Shown: positions 1 to 7,520 of the stretch, piece after piece
Position numbering within the stretch: position 1 is the stretch's first letter
How the letters are laid out: every line of letters starts with the position of its first letter
Assembly (NCBI GenBank): GCA_900770385.1
Contig: CAAGKK010000037.1
Location: 1-64,000 of the forward strand
Direction: 5' to 3'
Source of the DNA: Clostridia bacterium
GTDB taxonomy: Bacteria; Bacillota; Clostridia; TANB77; CAG-508
DNA length: 64,000 nucleotides
Made by a program: the position numbers and the translations under genes
Notes under the pieces: generated by a model
What the model saw: only the letters and a program-made list of their open reading frames with translations
The model's database searches: none
What the model was told of the DNA's origin: nothing

Positions 1-444
1 AGAATTTTAGAAATAATTGATAGACTAGATTCTGAGTTTGGATTAGGAATTTCATTAAAAAACGCTTTAAAAATAGAGAATTGGTGCAAAGTAAATTATG
101 GAGATAAACCAATATGGGAACGAAAATTGCCAAGTCAAAGAGCAACTGATAAAAAAGAAAGAAAATTAGGTGTGGCTTTGAATGCTATCAGAATAAAAAT
201 GAAACAATATAAAGGGAAAAAGTTAGAAGAAGTAGAGAATGAAGAGGATAGAAAAGTTTTAGAAATAATAAGAAGATTAGGAGAAGAATATATTCCAAGG
301 AAAAGAAGAACGGCAAAAGAAATTGCAGAGGCTTCAATTAGTTCACTTACTGATATTGAAATGTCTGACAGAGAAGACAAAGAATTAAAAGCATTGGTGG
401 AAAAAACAAAAGAAGGAGGAATAAAACTAGATGAACAGTCGTAG
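1..444 (+). CDS. C-terminal part of a charged hypothetical protein (cut by window edge)
   Basis: The frame is open from base 1, so the start is missing; 147 residues are visible. The protein is rich in Lys, Glu and Arg. A segment near residues 42-75 (LPSQRATDKKERKLG, then NAIRIKMKQY) resembles a repeat I know from hypothetical proteins of low-GC Firmicutes, where a conserved Pro-Ser segment precedes a KRLG-type motif. I see no catalytic motif, signal peptide or membrane segment. The end overlaps the next gene by 14 bases, which suggests translational coupling. It lies outside the mobile element that starts at 1478. Function unknown. Confidence 0.6.
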   Translation, partial: RILEIIDRLDSEFGLGISLKNALKIENWCKVNYGDKPIWERKLPSQRATDKKERKLGVALNAIRIKMKQYKGKKLEEVENEEDRKVLEIIRRLGEEYIPRKRRTAKEIAEASISSLTDIEMSDREDKELKALVEKTKEGGIKLDEQS

Positions 445-877
445 AAATGCATATAAAGAAGTATATACAGTTTTACAGGATTTAAATGAAGAAGAGTATA
501 ATAAAATTCCTCCAGAAGTTATTGAAACAATAAAAGAAAATAGTAATGAAGAGTATGAGTTTGTACTAAATGATGAACTAGAACTTAAAGAACAACTTTT
601 ATTACCAGAAACAAAAGCAATTCTATTCAATTTGTTTAGAGATTATTTAGCAACACCTGTGCAGAAAGAAAAAATTATAAAAATGCAAACAGAAGAAAGA
701 AAAAAACTAGAAGAAAAGAAAAAACAAAATTATGATAATGTAGATATATTTAAAACGAATAAGAATAAAGATGTTGAAGAAAAAGTAAATATTCAAGAAT
801 TACAGCTTGTACAAATAAAAAAAGAAGGATTTTTTAGAAAAGTAATAAATAAAATAAAATTATTTTTTAAAAAATAA
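431..877 (+). CDS. Small charged protein with basic C-terminal helix, relative of the gene at 5469
   Basis: This 148-residue protein is clearly related to the 155-residue protein at 5469-5936. Both begin with a V..VL....EE....IP..+IE segment, continue with a Leu-rich stretch ending in DYLAT or NYLCD, then a charged helix, and end in an amphipathic basic helix (FFRKVINKIKLFFKK here, IVRKIINKILKIFQKK there). There is no signal peptide. Its start overlaps the end of the preceding gene, so the two are probably translated together. Family function unknown to me. The relative sits beside toxin-like genes, so an adaptor, chaperone or immunity role is possible but only inferred. Confidence 0.75.
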   Translation: MNSRRNAYKEVYTVLQDLNEEEYNKIPPEVIETIKENSNEEYEFVLNDELELKEQLLLPETKAILFNLFRDYLATPVQKEKIIKMQTEERKKLEEKKKQNYDNVDIFKTNKNKDVEEKVNIQELQLVQIKKEGFFRKVINKIKLFFKK

Positions 878-918
878 TTGCATATACAATATTTTACATG
901 TAAAAGGGAGTAAGAAAT

Positions 919-1200
919 ATGGATTTAAGAGAATTGGAACAAGAAATAAATACCATCAAGCAAAGAAATAAAAGAGTTGAGTTAGACAAAAAATGGGAAA
1001 CAAGTGGAACAAGAAAAATTTGTATATGCATATTAACTTATATTGTAGTTGTTATATACTCATACATAGTAAAAAATTATGATAATATTTTTTTAAGTTC
1101 ACTAGTTCCTGTAATACGGATTTACATTATCTACTTTATCATTAAAATACATAAGGAAAATTTGGGAAAAGAAAGTTATTTCAAACAAATAATTTATTGA
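919..1200 (+). CDS. Small membrane protein with two predicted TM segments
   Basis: A good ribosome site (AAAAGGGAG) lies about 8 bases before the ATG. The 93-residue product has a charged N-terminal helix with the motif RNKRVELDKKWETSGTRK, then two hydrophobic segments near residues 32-50 and 57-77. I recognise the RNKRVE..K.WETS.TR pattern from short hypothetical membrane proteins in many prokaryotes, but no function is known to me. Convincing as a gene because of the ribosome site and the conserved-looking motif. Confidence 0.7.
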   Translation: MDLRELEQEINTIKQRNKRVELDKKWETSGTRKICICILTYIVVVIYSYIVKNYDNIFLSSLVPVIRIYIIYFIIKIHKENLGKESYFKQIIY

Positions 1201-1278
1201 TAGATTTTTTAGAAAAGAGTTAACAATTATTTTCCCCAGAGTTAACATCACACACAATGTCAATGGAGACGGAGAAAT

Positions 1279-1336
1279 TTGACAATATTATAGAAATAAA
1301 ATAAAACTCATAATACAACCTTCATGCGAATACAAT
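1279..1336 (+). promoter_or_regulatory. Candidate promoter region of spoIIID
   Basis: TTGACA (1279-1284), a 17-base spacer and TAAAAC (1302-1307) fit a vegetative-type promoter. About 20 bases further on, GAATACAAT (1328-1336) resembles the -10 box of the mother-cell factor sigma-E, which controls spoIIID in Bacillus; the matching -35 (ATAATA) is only 12 bases away, so that reading is weak. Confidence 0.35.
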
Positions 1337-1369
1337 TAAACAAATGTAATCGTATGGAGGTTTTGCTTT

Positions 1370-1609
1370 ATGACTAAAGTTTCAATAGAGGAGCGTGCAA
1401 TAGAACTTGCACAATATATAATAGATTCAAAAGATACAGTAAGAGGGACGGCTAAAAGATATGGAATAAGCAAAAGCACAGTACACAAAGATGTAACACT
1501 CCAGAACGGTAAACAAAAAGGACAACTTATTCCAGAAAGTATTGAAATAAAAGGAGTTTTCTTAAGTACAAAAAATCCTGTTGTTAAATTAGGATTGTTA
1601 ATTAAATAA
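1370..1609 (+). pseudogene. spoIIID: 5' half of spoIIID, interrupted by the integrated element
   Basis: SpoIIID is the small HTH regulator of mother-cell gene expression during sporulation. Residues 1-42 match its N-terminal half: ERAIELAQYII, TVRGTAKRYGISKS, and the recognition helix STVHKDV. After 1496 the frame runs into unrelated DNA and ends 37 codons later at a stop. The missing C-terminal half is at 12226-12375, directly after a second copy of the 19 bases at the break. The ribosome site TGGAGG precedes the ATG properly, so the fragment may be translated as a truncated HTH domain. The insertion falls inside the recognition helix, so the encoded protein is probably inactive until the element leaves. 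Confidence 0.92.
1478..1496 (+). repeat. attL core, 19-bp direct repeat
   Basis: ACAGTACACAAAGATGTAA occurs here and again at 12226-12244. It encodes part of the SpoIIID recognition helix (TVHKDV). The flanks differ outside these 19 bases, as expected for the two ends of a site-specifically integrated element. Large serine recombinases need only a 2-bp common core; the longer identity probably reflects matching target sequence carried in attP. Confidence 0.92.
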
Positions 1610-1622
1610 GTAAATAAAATGT

Positions 1623-1658
1623 AAGTCTTAAAAGTAAAATTTTAGGGCTTATTTTTTT
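1623..1658 (+). terminator. Rho-independent terminator after the spoIIID fragment
   Basis: An 11-bp stem (AAGTCTTAAAA with TTTTAGGGCTT, two G-U pairs) is followed by ATTTTTTT. It lies inside the element and would stop spoIIID transcription from entering it. Confidence 0.75.
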
Positions 1659-1744
1659 GACCTAAAAATTATACTAAAAGTAAATCTAAAAGCCACAAAA
1701 TTGAATGTGGTGCGAATAAAAACTAAACGAAAGGAGGAGTGCAA

Positions 1745-2269
1745 ATGCAAAAATTAAAAGGATTATGGATTCCAGCAGAAATCCTATTAAATGAAGATTT
1801 ATCAGATAAAGAAAAAATAATACTTGCAATAATTCTGTATTTAAGTGAAGAAACTAAAAGTTGCTTTGCAAGTAATAAGTATATTGCAAATATAGTAAAT
1901 GTAACACATGAAAGAGTATCTAAAATTATAAGTTCATTAAGAGATAAAGAATATATACGAGTTAATTTGAAATACAAAACAGATAGTAAAGAAATAGAAG
2001 AAAGACAAATTACACCTATAGTCGAAAATATCAATAGGTATAGTCAAAAACAACAAGAGGGTATTGGCAATAATAACTATTCAGATAGTGAAAAACAACC
2101 ATACCCTATAGGTGAAAACAGCAAAGATATAATAAATAATATAAAAAATAAAAATAATTATAATAAGGAATTACACATTAAGAAAAATAATAAAGCTAAC
2201 TTTGAACAACGAGATTATACTGGCTTTGACTTTACTAAATTATATGCAAATGCAAGTGCTTTTTCATAA
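1745..2269 (+). CDS. Winged-helix / HTH protein of the mobile element, possible replication protein
   Basis: AGGAGG at 1732-1737 places the start at ATG 1745 rather than the GTG six bases earlier. The 174-residue product has an N-terminal domain (residues 1-85) of the HTH type found in phage replication organisers and plasmid or ICE initiators: a LKGLWIPAEILLN.DLS..EK..LA.IL start, then SNKYIANIVNVTHERVSKIISSLRDKEYI as the HTH. The C-terminal half is Asn- and Lys-rich and looks disordered. It is the first gene after attL and ends in its own terminator. A role in replication of the excised circle is inferred; regulation is an alternative. Confidence 0.7.
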   Translation: MQKLKGLWIPAEILLNEDLSDKEKIILAIILYLSEETKSCFASNKYIANIVNVTHERVSKIISSLRDKEYIRVNLKYKTDSKEIEERQITPIVENINRYSQKQQEGIGNNNYSDSEKQPYPIGENSKDIINNIKNKNNYNKELHIKKNNKANFEQRDYTGFDFTKLYANASAFS

Positions 2270-2289
2270 ATACTTTCATTTGCATATAT

Positions 2290-2340
2290 AAAATCAGTTA
2301 CTTATGGCAGAAATGCTAAATGGGTAACTGATTTTATTTT
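2290..2340 (+). terminator. Terminator after the HTH gene
   Basis: The stem AAATCAGTTAC pairs with GTAACTGATTT across a 22-base loop and is followed by TATTTTAT. The long loop makes it weaker than a typical terminator. Confidence 0.6.
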
Positions 2341-2460
2341 ATCCTAAAATTGCGGATAGCAATTTAGGATAAAGCATAAAAATACATTTCGTATTTTTAT
2401 GGAAAAAGGGGTGTGGGGATTAAAAATCCCTGCCATACGGACAAACTTGTTTGTCTAGTA
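2340..2460 (+). other. Candidate oriT: four inverted repeats directly before the relaxase
   Basis: Four inverted repeats are packed into 116 bases: TATCCTAAAATTGC/GCAATTTAGGATA (2340-2371), CATAAAAATAC/GTATTTTTATG (2375-2401, perfect 11 bp), GGGAT/ATCCC (2416-2430) and GACAAAC/GTTTGTC (2440-2455, perfect 7 bp with a 2-base centre). No gene lies here, and the relaxase starts 50 bases later. MobV relaxases nick within inverted-repeat clusters next to their own gene. The exact nick site cannot be read from this sequence alone. Confidence 0.55.
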
Positions 2461-2510
2461 TGTTAGACATTGAAACAATATCTCAAACAAAGAAGGAGGT
2501 GCAAGGAGAT

Positions 2511-3764
2511 ATGAGTTATGCAATAGTAAGAAATGAAAAATTAACAAGAGATGAGGCAAAAGGAAGATATGTTCACAATGAAAGAAAAACAAGAGGACAT
2601 ACCAATAAGGATATTAATCCAGAAAGAACACATTTGAATTATTACTTTAAGAAAAATGAATTAAGTTATATAAAAGAATTTGATAAATTGAGAAAGGAGA
2701 AAGATTTAAAGGGGCATATAAAAAGCAACAGTATTATATTGTGTGAAATGTTATTCACATCAGACAAAGAATTTTTTGATAGTATTGGTGAAAGAGAAAC
2801 AAGGAGATATTTTGAAGAAAGCTATAAATTTGTATGTAATTATAAAAATTTGGGAGAAGAAAATATATTATCAGCAGTTGTACATTTAGATGAAGGAACA
2901 CCACATATGCATTTAGTTTTTGTACCAGTAGTACATACAAAAGATAAAGAAGAAAATAAAATTGATAAAATATGTAGTAGAGATTTTTGGAAAGGCAGAG
3001 ATAGTTATAGGACTTTACAAAATAATTTTTACGATTACATTACTTCAAAAGGTTTTGAAATAGAAAGGGGAATAAAAGTAGAAGAAACAGGAGCAAAAAA
3101 TATAAGGATAGAAGAACTAAAGAAAATAACAAACTATCAAAAAACAAAGCAAGTATTAAATGAAATAAATTACGAATTGCCAGAAGTTCCAAAAATATCA
3201 GATATTAAAAAAGTTATGCTTAATAGAGATGAAAAAATATATGAAAAGATTATAAAGCCAAAAGATGAATTAATAAATGAATTATTTTCTGACAATACAA
3301 AGTTAAGAGTTGAACTATCTAAACAAGTTAAATTAGTAAATAAAGCAGAAAAATATGAAAACGAAAAAGAAGAAATACTTGCAGATAATAGAGCCTTGCA
3401 TAAAGAAGTAAATGAAATTGAGCATGAATATATAGTAAAAACTAGAAATCTTGAAACAGAATACAAAGAACTAAAGGAAGAATTAAAGCAAGACTATGAA
3501 AGAAAAGCAAGGACAATAGAAAACATATATGAAGATGGAATTTACAAATTAGAAAAAGAAAATAGTTATTTGCACAAAATAATAAATACCTTTGAAAAAA
3601 CAATTCATAAATTTATAACTTGGATTTGTCAAAGATTTGATATGGGAGCAGAGAACAATTTAGTTAGAGATTTTGAAAAAGAAACTGGAACTTATTTAGA
3701 TGCAGAAAGACAATTACAAAAAGAAGAAAGGCAAAAAGAAAAAGACATGGGTATGGAATTATAA
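2511..3764 (+). CDS. mob: MobV-family relaxase (Mob/Pre)
   Basis: It nicks DNA at oriT and pilots the strand during conjugation. AAGGAGG and AAGGAG lie just before ATG 2511, a better start than the TTG 60 bases upstream. The 417-residue protein begins MSYAIVRNEKLT and carries the MobV signatures: NPERTHLNYYF near residues 40-50, E.LFTSDKEFF near 79-89, and the metal-binding motif AVVHLDEGTPHMHLVFVPV near 122-140, followed by LQNNFYDYITSKGFEIERG. The C-terminal half is a long coiled coil (about residues 240-400), as is usual for the family. The N-terminal domain looks intact and should be active. Confidence 0.93.
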   Translation: MSYAIVRNEKLTRDEAKGRYVHNERKTRGHTNKDINPERTHLNYYFKKNELSYIKEFDKLRKEKDLKGHIKSNSIILCEMLFTSDKEFFDSIGERETRRYFEESYKFVCNYKNLGEENILSAVVHLDEGTPHMHLVFVPVVHTKDKEENKIDKICSRDFWKGRDSYRTLQNNFYDYITSKGFEIERGIKVEETGAKNIRIEELKKITNYQKTKQVLNEINYELPEVPKISDIKKVMLNRDEKIYEKIIKPKDELINELFSDNTKLRVELSKQVKLVNKAEKYENEKEEILADNRALHKEVNEIEHEYIVKTRNLETEYKELKEELKQDYERKARTIENIYEDGIYKLEKENSYLHKIINTFEKTIHKFITWICQRFDMGAENNLVRDFEKETGTYLDAERQLQKEERQKEKDMGMEL

Positions 3765-3836
3765 TTCTTAAATAATTATAATTTTTTTAAAAAATTAATA
3801 GTGATTTTCGATAATGTTTTTACAAATTAAAAAATA

Positions 3837-3865
3837 TTGTAAAAAAAGATTTGATATGATAATAT
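3837..3865 (+). promoter_or_regulatory. Promoter of the cargo genes
   Basis: TTGTAA, a 17-base spacer and TAATAT lie in the 298-base gap between the relaxase and the subtilase-like gene. I see no other gene in that gap. The leader of almost 200 bases before the next start codon is long and AT-rich. Confidence 0.6.
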
Positions 3866-4062
3866 ATAATTATCTAAAAAAATATATAATTCAAATGAAA
3901 AATGAAACTTATTGCAAGGATTTTATATGGAATATAAAAAAATAGAGAATTCTTATGAGCAACAAAAATAAGAAATAATACCAAGGATTTCAGGATGTAT
4001 ACTGTTGATAATGATAAAATAAGAAAAATGTGACAGCAAAATAGAGTAAAAGGAGAAATTTT

Positions 4063-5469
4063 ATGTATTTAGATGATTTACCTATTATTAATGGCAAGCG
4101 AGTGCTTAATGATAACTATGTAGAAGAAGAATTGAAAAAAGAAGCTAAAGCTTTTGCTAGTGGAAAAGAAAACACAGGATTTTGCCTTCGTGGATTATGT
4201 GGGCGAAATGTATCTGAAATAGATATGAGTAATTTGTCAATAGAGATGTTTAAAAGACTAACATTTGATACTAAAACTACTTTTTCGCAAGGACAAGTAG
4301 AAAAATTTCATCCTTTTGATATTATAAAACAAGGGAAACAATTTGGTAATATAAAAGAATCTAAAATTGATAGTAATGAAACTACTATTGCAATAATTGA
4401 TAGATTTTCAGATGTTTCAAAGAAACAATTCGAAGGAAGAACAATTACGGTATATAGAGTGTCAAAAGATGGAGTTGAAGAGGTACAATCTAATGAAGAT
4501 GGTATTTATCTAAAAGATGCATCAGTAGAGGAAGATGGATTGGAAAATGGATATCACGGAAATACTATAGCTAGCTTAACTGTAGGAAAAGAATGTGGTG
4601 TAGCTCCAAAATCAAATGTGGTGTTATTTCATATTGATGGTATTAGAAATCAAGAAGCTCAAGATTTTGTATTAAAATTTATTGATGAAAATAGTGAAAA
4701 AGAAGGATTTACTATACCAGATATAATATCTGTATCAGCAAAAACAGATATAAATGAACATACATTAAACGAGTTAAAAAAACTTGGCTGTGCTTTTATT
4801 AATTCAGATATATTCATGAGGAACTTTACATGGGGCAGAAGCAATGATGGTAATGAGAATGATGGTAATAAGCTGGTGCGAGATGAATTTATTCAGTATA
4901 CAATAGATGCATTTGCTGATAGAGGAATAGATATTAATAAAGTATTTAGTGGAAATATGTTAATACCAGTTACAGGAAGGACAAGTTCTTATATTAATGA
5001 TGATGGTGAAGAAGTATATAAATATAATGGTAGTTTTTGTGGTAATAGTTTTGCAATTTGTCAAGTAGCAGGAATGTTTTTGCTGGCGAAGCAGATAAAC
5101 CCAAATATTAGATATGACGAATTTATTGAAATTGCAATAGATACAGCAAAAACAAATAAAGACAATATGATGAAATATTTAGATGGAAAAGAAATTATTG
5201 AAAAATTAAAAGATAAAACACATGGAGATGTGGATGGCTCAGCGGAAGGACATGGGAACATGTCAGAAGAAGAGCATAGAAATAGCCCAGTAAAAGAATT
5301 TGAAAATAATTTAAATGATTTAACGAAAAAACATGGTTTAGACGAATTTCATGATGTAGCAATTGGTGATAGAAGTGAGACAGCAGATAAGGCGACAAGA
5401 GAAACAATAAATGGTGTAAGAACAGAAAATGAATTAGAACAAGAACATAAAAATGTGGAGGTAAAATAA
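4063..5469 (+). CDS. Subtilase-like (S8) protein with the shared C-terminal tail
   Basis: The start follows AAAGGAG by 8 bases. Three segments fit the subtilisin triad: Asp in TTIAIIDRF (about residue 111), His in GYHGNTIASLTVG with GVAPKS after it (about 167), and Ser in GSFCGNSFAICQVAG (about 334), where subtilisins have GTSMA. Spacing and order are right, but the motifs are divergent, so activity is uncertain. There is no signal peptide, propeptide or membrane segment, which is odd for a subtilase. Residues 426-468 form a tail nearly identical to the end of the ADP-ribosyltransferase-like protein at 7498. The stop overlaps the next start (TAATG). Probably a cargo effector; its target is unknown. 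Confidence 0.75.
   Translation: MYLDDLPIINGKRVLNDNYVEEELKKEAKAFASGKENTGFCLRGLCGRNVSEIDMSNLSIEMFKRLTFDTKTTFSQGQVEKFHPFDIIKQGKQFGNIKESKIDSNETTIAIIDRFSDVSKKQFEGRTITVYRVSKDGVEEVQSNEDGIYLKDASVEEDGLENGYHGNTIASLTVGKECGVAPKSNVVLFHIDGIRNQEAQDFVLKFIDENSEKEGFTIPDIISVSAKTDINEHTLNELKKLGCAFINSDIFMRNFTWGRSNDGNENDGNKLVRDEFIQYTIDAFADRGIDINKVFSGNMLIPVTGRTSSYINDDGEEVYKYNGSFCGNSFAICQVAGMFLLAKQINPNIRYDEFIEIAIDTAKTNKDNMMKYLDGKEIIEKLKDKTHGDVDGSAEGHGNMSEEEHRNSPVKEFENNLNDLTKKHGLDEFHDVAIGDRSETADKATRETINGVRTENELEQEHKNVEVK
5338..5466 (+). repeat. Coding repeat: shared C-terminal tail, copy 1
   Basis: It encodes 43 residues starting LDEFHDVAI, with TRET..GVRTE in the middle and EQEH.NVE.K at the very end. It matches 7367-7495 at about two thirds of residues. 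The DNA differs at many synonymous sites, so the similarity is not a recent copy. Confidence 0.9.
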
Positions 5470-5936
5470 TGGTAAGTACAGAATATAGTGAAGCAATAGT
5501 AGAAGTTCTAGATATACTACACTATTCAGAAGACGATATAATAGAGAAAATACCCAAAAAATTAATAGAATTTTGGGAAAGAAATAAATCTACAACATAT
5601 AAGCCAAATCTAGACCATAGTAAACCAATAAACGAAATGAAATTAAAAGATAAAACTAAATCATTAATAACCATGATATATCTAAACTATTTATGTGATG
5701 AAACACAAAAGAAAAATACACAATTAATATTAAAGAATAACGAAGAAAAATATCAGAAAGAATTAAGAGAAAAGTATAATCCTGATAATATTTTTAACCA
5801 TAATCAAGTAATAAAAGAAAAGAAAGAAATAGAAAACTATACTGAAACAAAACAAAATATGCAAATGATAGAATATAAGGAATCAATTGTTAGAAAAATT
5901 ATAAATAAAATTTTAAAAATTTTTCAAAAAAAATAA
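5469..5936 (+). CDS. Small partner protein with basic C-terminal helix
   Basis: This 155-residue protein is related to the one at 431-877. Its ATG shares a base with the stop of the subtilase-like gene (TAATG), so the two are coupled. Features are the KIPKKLIEFWERN segment near residues 27-40, YLNYLCDET near 77-85, REKYNPDNIF near 98-107, and a closing amphipathic helix IVRKIINKILKIFQKK. No signal peptide and no enzyme motif. Coupling to an effector-like gene suggests a stoichiometric partner such as a chaperone, adaptor or immunity protein; the sequence does not decide which. Confidence 0.75.
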   Translation: MVSTEYSEAIVEVLDILHYSEDDIIEKIPKKLIEFWERNKSTTYKPNLDHSKPINEMKLKDKTKSLITMIYLNYLCDETQKKNTQLILKNNEEKYQKELREKYNPDNIFNHNQVIKEKKEIENYTETKQNMQMIEYKESIVRKIINKILKIFQKK

Positions 5937-5997
5937 GAGAAATTTGAAATTTAAATAATGGCAGTTCAGAACATTCATGCAAATGGAGGAAAAAATA

Positions 5998-6288
5998 ATG
6001 ATTTTAGTACCTGTTAGAAAACAATTTAAGGAATTAGATTGGAAAAATATATCAGCTAGACCTGAAAACATTTTATCAATACAAAACTATATGGAAAGTA
6101 TGAACGAAGATTCAAAAAGCAATGGAGTTCCAATAGGAATATGTGAGTCAATAAAAGATAAAATTGGAATTTCAAGAATAGACCTTTTTGTAGATCAGAA
6201 TGGAAGAATATATATACAAGAGAATAATCAAAACAAAAAAAATATAATAGAATTTTCAAATATGGATGAGGTTCGGAGAATTTTTTGA
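5998..6288 (+). CDS. N-terminal piece of the ADP-ribosyltransferase-like gene (frameshifted)
   Basis: GGAGG 9 bases upstream fixes the start at ATG 5998. The 96 residues begin MILVPVRKQFKELDWKN and end NMDEVRRIF at a TGA directly after six T bases. The next ORF continues smoothly in the +1 frame (DYITKLGIYCKLYDKQ), has no ribosome site of its own and overlaps this one. The two are therefore most simply read as one gene of about 500 codons broken at the T6 run. No known domain recognised in this part. Confidence 0.65.
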   Translation: MILVPVRKQFKELDWKNISARPENILSIQNYMESMNEDSKSNGVPIGICESIKDKIGISRIDLFVDQNGRIYIQENNQNKKNIIEFSNMDEVRRIF

Positions 6289-7498
6289 TTATATTACAAA
6301 GTTGGGAATATATTGTAAGTTATATGACAAACAGATTTCATTAACAAGAAACGATGAAAATGTTAAAAGCAAAGAAATATTTATTGCTACTAACAGCTAT
6401 GGTAAATTTTTTAATGAAGGTAGCAATTTTGAGAATTTTATGATGCAATACCAAGAAAGAATGCAAAAGTTACAAACAAATTTGTTTAATAATAACAATT
6501 TTTCCTTGACGGATAGACAAGAAGAAATATCTATACCTACATCGGAAGAATTAAGACAGTTAATTTTAGAAAAGTTTTCTACAATGGATGTAGGTGATAT
6601 TACTGATTCACAAATATCTCAATATGAATATAGAAAAATAATTGGTATGCAGTATCAAGACATGGATTTATCATCAGAAGATATTAGAGCACTTAATTTA
6701 TATAAACATGGTTTGTTTGATAAGATTAATGGTTTCTTAAGAGGAGATTTGGGATTTTTAGCTGAAAACAAAATGAGTGAAGAGACTTTTGTAAAAATGT
6801 ATATACCACAGGTCATAGAATGTATTGGAAGAATTAGTGAAATACAAAAAAAATTTATTTCAAGTAAAGATATGACACTAATTAGGAGAGATGCAAGATG
6901 TAATGAGAATATGGAAGAAAAGTTAGAATACGACAATTTTGTTTCTACATCTGCCAATCCTAGATTATTTACTTATTTACTAGATGGAGTTAAAGATGGA
7001 GGATTTTTATTTATAAAAGTACCAAAAGGTACACCTGTAATTCCAATGGACATAGTAACGGAAAAACAAATGTCATTAAGAGAGAGTGTAAGCAAGTTTG
7101 GTGGAGGAGACATAGGCTATGAAGAATCTGAAATTCTAATTCCAATGTGTGATATTGAAATAAACAATCATTATCAAGCTAAAAATGGAAAAACAATGGC
7201 TAATGCTACAATTGTAAAACAAAGAAATCCAATCGAAATAATGGAGAAAAGGTTAGAAGAAATGAAAGATATGATTATTCAATATGGTGGAAAGGAAGAA
7301 TTAGAAGAGTTAAGAGCAAAAGTCCAAGCTATAAAATCTCAAAGCAATGAAAAGGCAAAACATAGTTTAGATGAATTCCATGATGTAGCCATTAATGGTA
7401 GAAGTGAATCTACAAATGAAGTGACAAGAGAAACAACACAAGGTGTACGAACAGAGGGCGAATTTGAACAAGAACATAATAATGTAGAGACAAAATAA
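6266..7498 (+). CDS. ADP-ribosyltransferase-like exoenzyme with the shared C-terminal tail
   Basis: The middle of this 410-residue ORF matches the actin-type ADP-ribosyltransferase family (R-S-E class). ALNLYKHGLFDKINGFLRG lies near residues 143-161. An Arg-rich segment (LIRRDAR) lies near 207-213 where the first catalytic Arg is expected. FVSTSANPRLF (about 228-238) holds the STS motif, IKVPKGTPV follows, and YEESEILIP (about 285-293) holds the ExE motif. All three catalytic elements are present in order. Residues 368-410 are the same tail as on the subtilase-like protein. No signal peptide. The ATG at 6266 has no ribosome site, so expression probably needs the upstream ORF or a frameshift. 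Confidence 0.78.
   Translation: MRFGEFFDYITKLGIYCKLYDKQISLTRNDENVKSKEIFIATNSYGKFFNEGSNFENFMMQYQERMQKLQTNLFNNNNFSLTDRQEEISIPTSEELRQLILEKFSTMDVGDITDSQISQYEYRKIIGMQYQDMDLSSEDIRALNLYKHGLFDKINGFLRGDLGFLAENKMSEETFVKMYIPQVIECIGRISEIQKKFISSKDMTLIRRDARCNENMEEKLEYDNFVSTSANPRLFTYLLDGVKDGGFLFIKVPKGTPVIPMDIVTEKQMSLRESVSKFGGGDIGYEESEILIPMCDIEINNHYQAKNGKTMANATIVKQRNPIEIMEKRLEEMKDMIIQYGGKEELEELRAKVQAIKSQSNEKAKHSLDEFHDVAINGRSESTNEVTRETTQGVRTEGEFEQEHNNVETK
7367..7495 (+). repeat. Coding repeat: shared C-terminal tail, copy 2
   Basis: The last 43 residues before the stop start LDEFHDVAI and end EQEHNNVETK. It is aligned without gaps to 5338-5466. In both genes the similarity continues a few bases past the stop (see 7498-7520). 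Confidence 0.9.
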
Positions 7499-7520
7499 TA
7501 GTTAGTATAGAAATATATCT
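7498..7520 (+). pseudogene. Possible decayed start of a partner gene after the transferase
   Basis: The bases after the stop (ATAGTTAGTATAGAAATATA) resemble the start of the partner gene at 5469 (ATGGTAAGTACAGAATATAG), with the ATG changed to ATA. The likeness fades after about 22 bases. It suggests that a tail-plus-partner unit was once present twice. Confidence 0.3.

Noticed and set aside
1..1369. Left-hand genes as part of the spoIIID element because a partner-protein relative lies there
   Set aside because: The left repeat at 1478 and the intact start of spoIIID lie to their right, so these genes are outside the element, although they might belong to another one beyond the window.
1497..1609. 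The 37 extra codons of the truncated spoIIID ORF as a functional domain
   Set aside because: They are read from element DNA past attL and resemble nothing; they reflect read-through to the first stop.
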